Positions 58,538 through 64,000 of a stretch of 64,000 bases of DNA are shown piece after piece. A program made the translations under genes and the position numbers. The stretch is taken from positions 1-64,000 of the forward strand of contig NW_027102780.1 of the NCBI RefSeq assembly GCF_036373705.1, read 5' to 3'. The notes beneath the pieces were generated by a model. That model saw nothing but the letters and a program-made list of their open reading frames with translations. It did not search any database and was not told the DNA's origin. The first letter of the stretch is position 1; every line of letters begins with the position of its first letter. This stretch comes from Amia ocellicauda. Taxonomy: Eukaryota > Chordata > Actinopteri > Amiiformes > Amiidae.

Positions 58538-59626
58538 CCTTGTTGACCGAGAGCCATGATGGTGAAAAGCCTGGATGGCCTTCCAGGTGACAATGAAATA
58601 TGCAGTTGCGTCTAGGCAAGGTGTCTAGTCCTCTTTGCTTCTTTCGGCAAATATCCAGCCTGGGCAAGTGTTGTCTTCCAGAGGCAAGTCAAGCCAGGAA
58701 CTCTGAGAGATGTTTTTGCCGTTGACGACGTGTCACTTTAGAACAGCACAACATGCATCTCTACTTGACTTGGCACAATCTGTGAGGGTTGGGCCAACAC
58801 AACGTGTCCACACATTTGCAGGCGTCTTGAAATACTTGGAATGACCTGTGGCCCCATGCCATGCAGAAGTCCACAGCTATGCGTGTCAGCATGCTCTGCT
58901 CCTCATCCCCAATGTGCCACTTGTAAGAACTTTGTAAAAAGCGACAGAGAACATGATCAGCAAAGAAACACAATTCTCCTGAGAACGACAATCATCGTGC
59001 CGATCGTAATCTCAGTGCATACCTGGATGCCCAACAAGCCAAGCCAGTGGTTCCCAAGCGTTGTAATGCCACGGCACACTTTGCTGAGACCAAAAACCTT
59101 CGCGGCGCACCAACATGAAAAAAAAAAAAAAGGATTTACTAGGTATTGTCTCACCTGAATGGCAACAGGCTGCTAAAACTATTATCACACGCACATTGCA
59201 TGTTAAAGTATGTCAGTAAGGGAGTAATTAAAAGGGCAAATGTGTGAAGTGCAAGGAGTGGCCCTTAGTGGTTAGGTAAAAAAGTACACAGACAAACTAA
59301 ATAATCCCTTGATACAAATCATTTATTTAGTGCAGACAGACCAAGACCAGCCACAATAAACTATTCGCAGTAAATATAAATTCACAGCAAAATAGGTTCA
59401 GTTCACAATATCCTATAACAAGCTGCACAAAGGCAGCGCTAGCAGTGGAAAGAACGAAGAACTGCAGGAGAAACGCCGGGGCTATTTAGAGCCCGATTAT
59501 TCAACACAGAGGGGGAAAACCAGGGCCAAATGAGACTTAGAGGAACAGGAGACATCCAACAACAGTATAAAGATAAAAAGGAATTCACCACATGTCCCTT
59601 TAATCAATTGCCTTGCAGTTCCACTG

Positions 59627-60059
59627 TGTAGCGTTATGTTGGGTGTATTTTGATAAGAGCATTTGGGCTCTGAGCTGAAGCACTGATCTAAAGAAGACCT
59701 CTCCACCCCCAAAGTTATCAGATTTCCTTTGCTCATCAGCTTGGAACTGGTTTGCATCAAAGTGACAGTTTTGGGGTGGATGGCACCGAGAAGAGGCCAA
59801 ATAGGTTGAATCCTGCTATGAGATGTCTGGAGAAAGGGGCCTGTAGGTGATAAAAACTCTTTGAAGTGGACGAGAGCCGAAATCCCGACATAGAGCTACG
59901 AACCCGGGCCAACCGGCACTTCCAAAAGATGGCATGGATTGACATCAGTCATAAATCAAGCCCCCCTCCATTAAGACACTGGGGGCTGAAACCGAAATCC
60001 AATCTCAAGAACTCAAGAACCAATCACCTATTGATCTGACAGACTATAAGGAACAGTGC

Positions 60060-60103
<44 letters not shown>

Positions 60104-62339
60104 ACCTGAACCAGTAACTCGCTGCCACAGCTCAACCTGTAGCTCTGTTGCCCGAACCGGAACCAGAAACCAACCAAGTCTTTGCCGGCAACAGAAGAGT
60201 TAAACTGGGAGAAGGAGATTGAGCCGTACGAAGAATTCTATTAAAGGACTTTATTAAATAAAGAACTTTACAGACTGCGCATGCCCGCCTGTGCCCACCT
60301 GATCAGTGGAGTTTTACAGCTGGACAATTGAGTAAGTCGAATGTATATGAAAGTGTTCAGTCATTTAAATAGCTATTTGAGTCTTAAGAAACTTGACCCT
60401 TGGAACGAACAGGGCCCTGCTTTCCTCAAAGACTTTGTCTTCAAGTAACTACGGTGGAACCCTGCTTACAAAGAAGATTTTGTGCACAACCTTGGAGCCT
60501 TCAAACCAGTGGAAAATCTGTTTGGAAAAGACTCTAATTTCGCGAAACCCCAATTTCCAGGTGCATCGACTGAGTGGAAGTTCTTGGACAAAGCCGAACC
60601 GCACTGCCTTTGTTCCAAACCACACGGACCATGTGCCGTGTGCTGTGATCTGAGCCCGAAGACAGAGAGGCCTCTCTGCGACGAAGTTCAGATAAGTTTA
60701 ACAGTTTGGAGTTCATGATTCATGACATTTGAGAAATCAATTCGAAATGTTATTCTGTGATTCAAAACTCTAGAATGTGTAATATCATTTAGTTTTCTTA
60801 AATATAAATGTGTGTTGCATTAAACTGTTTTGTTGATAATTTTAGAAATAAAATCTGTCAACCCCGAGAAATATCTTCTCATTCCTGTTTAACTGTTTAG
60901 TCTGAAATTGACACAAGTCAATAGATGTTAGATTATTGGTGGCCCTGCCTATCCTTGATCATTGAATAATAATCAGTTAAGGGAAATTGTGGTAACAAGT
61001 AACGATAGGATCTTTCTCGGCACCTAAACGTAAATGAGACTGATATATATATAACGAGAAGTTACCTGACATAAATACTAACCTGCGTAGTTATTTAATG
61101 TCTGACTAACAATACTAACGAGAGACTCACCTTCGTCTTACTAACCGGTATTGTAGTTAATGTGTTTATAACCTTTTTTGTTTAACGATTTGTGTGTTAG
61201 AGCATCAGACTTTTAATCTGAGGGTCCAGGGTTCGAGTCCCTGTTCGGGCGCCTTGTTGACCGAGGGCCATGATGGTGAAAAGCCTGGATGGCCTTCCAG
61301 GTGACAATGAAATATGCAGTTGCGTCTAGGCAAGGTGTCTAGTCCTCTTTGCTTCTTTCGGCAAATATCCAGCCTGGGCAAGTGTTGTCTTCCAGAGGCA
61401 AGTCAAGCCAGGAACTCTGAGAGATGTTTTTGCTGTTGACGACGTGTCACTTTAGAACAGCACAACATGCATCTCTACTTGACTTGGCACAATCTGTGAG
61501 GGTTGGGCCAACACAACGTGTCCACACATTTGCAGGCGTCTTGAAATACTTGGAATGACCTGTGGCCCCATGCCATGCAGAAGTCCACAGCTATGCGTGT
61601 CAGCATGCTCTGCTCTTCATCCCCAATGTGCCACTTGTAAGAACTGTGTAAAAAGCGACAGAGAACGTGATCAGCAAAGAAACACAATTCTCCTGAGAAC
61701 GACAATCATCGTGCCGATCGTAATCTCAGTGCATACCTGGATGCCCAACAAGCCAAGCCAGTGGTTCCCAAGCGTTGTAATGCCACGGCACACTTTGCTG
61801 AGACCAAAAACCTTCGCGGCGCACCAACATGAAAAAAAAAAAAAGGATTTACTAGGTATTGTCTCACCTGAATGGCAACAGGCTGCTAAAACTATTATCA
61901 CACGCACATTGCATGTTAAAGTATGTCAGTAAGGGAGTAATTAAAAGGGCAAATGTGTGATGTGCAAGGAGTGGACCTTAGTGGTTAGGTAAAAAAGTAC
62001 ACAGACAAACTAAATAATCCCTTGATACAAATCATTTATTTAGTGCAGACAGACCAAGACCAGCCACAATAAACTATTCGCAGTAAATATAAATTCACAG
62101 CAAAATAGGTTCAGTTCACAATATCCTATAACAAGCTGCACAAAGGCAGCGCTAGCAGTGGAAAGAACGAAGAACTGCAGGAGAAACGCCGGGGCTATTT
62201 AGAGCCCGATTATTCAACACAGAGGGGGAAAACCAAGGCCAAATGAGACTTAGAGGAACAGGAGACATCCAACAACAGTATAAAGATAAAAAGGAATTCA
62301 CCACATGTCCCTTTAATCAATTGCCTTGCAGTTCCACTG
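59627..62339 (+). repeat. Array unit 8 (short class, mosaic)
   Basis: The left part has unit-4/5 variants (GGGGTGGATGG, AATTCTATTAAAGG). The middle has the unit-2/6 variant AATTCGAAATG and the same short-class deletion. It also carries private substitutions (for example AAGAACTGTGTAAAAAGCG). Confidence 0.9.
61198..61251 (+). pseudogene. 5'-truncated tRNA-Lys(TTT), unit 8
   Basis: Same truncation as in units 2 and 6. Confidence 0.9.
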
Positions 62340-64000
62340 TGTAGCGTTATGTTGGGTTTATTTTGATAAGAGCATTCGGGCTCTGAGCTGAAGCACTGAT
62401 CTAAAGAAGACCTCTCCACCCCCAAAGTTATCAGATTTCCTTTGCTCATCAGCTTGGAACTGGTTTGCATCAAAGTGACAGTTTTGGGGAGGATGGCACC
62501 GAGAAGAGGCCAAATAGGTTGAATCCTGCTATGAGATGTCTGGAGAAAGGGGCCTGTAGGTGATAAAAACTCTTTGAAGTGGACGAGAGCCGAAATCCCG
62601 ACATAGAGCTACGAACCCGGGCCAACCGGCATTTCCAAAAGATGGCATGGATTGACATCAGTCATAAATCAAGCCCCCCTCCATTAGGACACTGGGGGCT
62701 GAAACCGAAATCCAATCTCAAGAACTCAAGAACCAATCACCTATTGATCTGACAGACTATAAGGAACAGTGCACAGTCTCTCTCTCTCTCTCTTTCTCTC
62801 TCACCTGAACCAGTAACTCGCTGCCACAGCTCAACCTGTAGCTCTGTTGCCCGAACCGGAACCAGAAACCAACCAAGTCTTTGCCGGCAACAGAAGAGTT
62901 AAACTGGGAGAAGGAGATTGAGCCGTACGAAGAATTCTATTAAAGGACTTTATTAAATAAAGAACTTTACAGACTGCGCATGCCCGCCTGTGCCCACCTG
63001 ATCAGTGGAGTTTTACAGCTGGACAATTGAGTAAGTCGAATGTATATGAAAGTGTTCAGTCATTTAAATAGCTATTTGAGTCTTAAGAAACTTGACCCTT
63101 GGAACGAACAGGGCCCTGCTTTCCTCAAAGACTTTGTCTTCAAGTAACTACGGTGGAACCCTGCTTACAAAGAAGATTTTGTGCACAACCTTGGAGCCTT
63201 CAAACCAGTGGAAAATCTGTTTGGAAAAGACTCTAATTTCGCGAAACCCCAATTTCCAGGTGCATCGACTGAGTGGAAGTTCTCGGACAAAGCCGAACCG
63301 CACTGCCTTTGTTCCAAACCACACGGACCATGTGCCGTGTGCTGTGATCTGAGCCCGAAGACAGAGAGGCCTCTCTGCGACGAAGTTCAGATAAGTTTAA
63401 CAGTTTGGAGTTCATGATTCATGACATTTGAGAAATCAATTAGAAATGTTATTCTGTGATTCAAAACTCTAGAATGTGTAATATCATTTAGTTTTCTTAA
63501 ATATAAATGTGTGTTGCATTAAACTGTTCTGTTGATAATTTTAGAAATAAAATCTGTCAACCCCGAGAAATATCTTCTCATTCCTGTTTAACTGTTTAGT
63601 CTGAAATTGACACAAGTCAATAGACGTTAGATTATTGGTGGCCCTGCCTATCCTTGATCATTGAATAATAATCAGTTAAGGGAAATTGTGGTAACAAGTA
63701 ATGATAGGATCTTTCTCGGCACCTAAACGTAAATGAGACTGATATATATATAACGAGAAGTTACCTGACATAAATACTAACCTGCGTAGTTATTTAATGT
63801 CTGACTAACAATACTAACGAGAGACTCACCTTCGTCTTACTAACCGGTATTGTAGTTAATGTGTTTATAACCTTTTTTGTTTAACGATTTGTGTGTTATC
63901 ATATGCGATCCCATGGTCTTTGATTTGGTCACGGAAGTGATTTGTCTTTGATTTGTTGATCTAGAGTTGAATTTTAATTAGCTTTTCCCTTTTGTATAAT
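62340..64000 (+). repeat. Array unit 9, incomplete at window end
   Basis: Follows the non-deleted path (GTGTGTTATCATATGCGATC), so it should carry tRNA-Tyr and tRNA-Lys beyond the window. It has the shortest CT tract of the array. Confidence 0.9.

Larger units (their letters stand above)
55971..59626 (+). repeat. Array unit 7 (medium class)
   Basis: Sister of unit 3 by shared variants, 13,981 bases away, but with a normal tRNA-Lys. Confidence 0.9.
35356..64000 (+). repeat. Tandem tRNA-Tyr/tRNA-Lys gene array with embedded hAT-type element (continues past window)
   Basis: The array has eight complete units and one partial unit. Phased at TGTAG[C/T]GTTATG the units start at 35,356, 39,266, 41,990, 45,650, 49,289, 53,247, 55,971, 59,627 and 62,340. 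Lengths are 3910, 2724, 3660, 3639, 3958, 2724, 3656 and 2713. Internal units differ at only scattered bases apart from two large indels and a variable CT microsatellite. Clustered tRNA genes in kilobase tandem units are known, for example, from Xenopus tDNA. Here each unit is a mosaic of tDNA, a hAT-type transposon and an LTR-like segment. Confidence 0.95.

Noticed and set aside
35356-64000. A CRISPR-like or rDNA-like array
   Set aside because: Units are kilobases long, carry tRNA genes and transposon ends, and contain no rRNA sequence or short repeat-spacer pattern.

Overview
The window reads as chromosomal DNA of a ray-finned fish. I infer a non-teleost lineage (sturgeon, paddlefish, gar or bowfin type) from the repeat flavour: CR1-type LINE tails with ACATAAGAA-like ends, L2-type tails carrying the motif GACGCCCTTATCCAGGGCGAC, a matching tRNA-derived SINE head, Tc1-like MITEs and hAT elements. 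I cannot name the species.

Left edge (1-1.5 kb): the first four coding exons of a host gene on the minus strand, a short eIF4G-family protein that starts only about 61 codons before its MIF4G domain, with a CRE in its promoter. 1.5-20.7 kb: mostly transposon debris. It holds CR1 and L2 LINEs on the minus strand, a hAT-type element nested in a CR1 copy with an 8-bp target duplication, a solo LTR with a 5-bp target duplication, two decayed IS630/Tc1-type transposase genes, a Tc1-like MITE, a head-to-head pair of L2 tails, and one isolated decayed exon of an aldehyde oxidase/xanthine dehydrogenase gene.

20.7-30.4 kb: a region bounded by two 542-bp inverted arms 6.7 kb apart. Inside are two copies of a module carrying a tRNA-Phe-like sequence followed by a hairpin, a 70-bp inverted repeat, a CCAAT/CRE cluster without a visible gene, a GT microsatellite and a solo LTR. 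31-35 kb: fossil remnant of a Polinton/adintovirus-like element (N-terminal part of a protein-primed DNA polymerase B) beside a divergently oriented spliced gene with an acidic stretch and a cysteine/histidine cluster.

35,356-64,000: a tandem array running off the window. Phased at TGTAG it contains eight complete units and part of a ninth, of three sizes (about 2.72, 3.65 and 3.9 kb). Full units carry an intron-containing tRNA-Tyr(GTA) gene and a tRNA-Lys(TTT) gene. Short units lost the tRNA-Tyr and the 5' part of tRNA-Lys through one shared deletion. Every unit also carries all or part of a hAT-type element (TSD AGCCAAGC), so the tDNA repeat appears to have been about 0.97 kb before the transposon arrived and was amplified with it. 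Shared variants show a four-unit higher-order period of about 13.98 kb with patchy gene conversion. This array is the most interesting system in the window.
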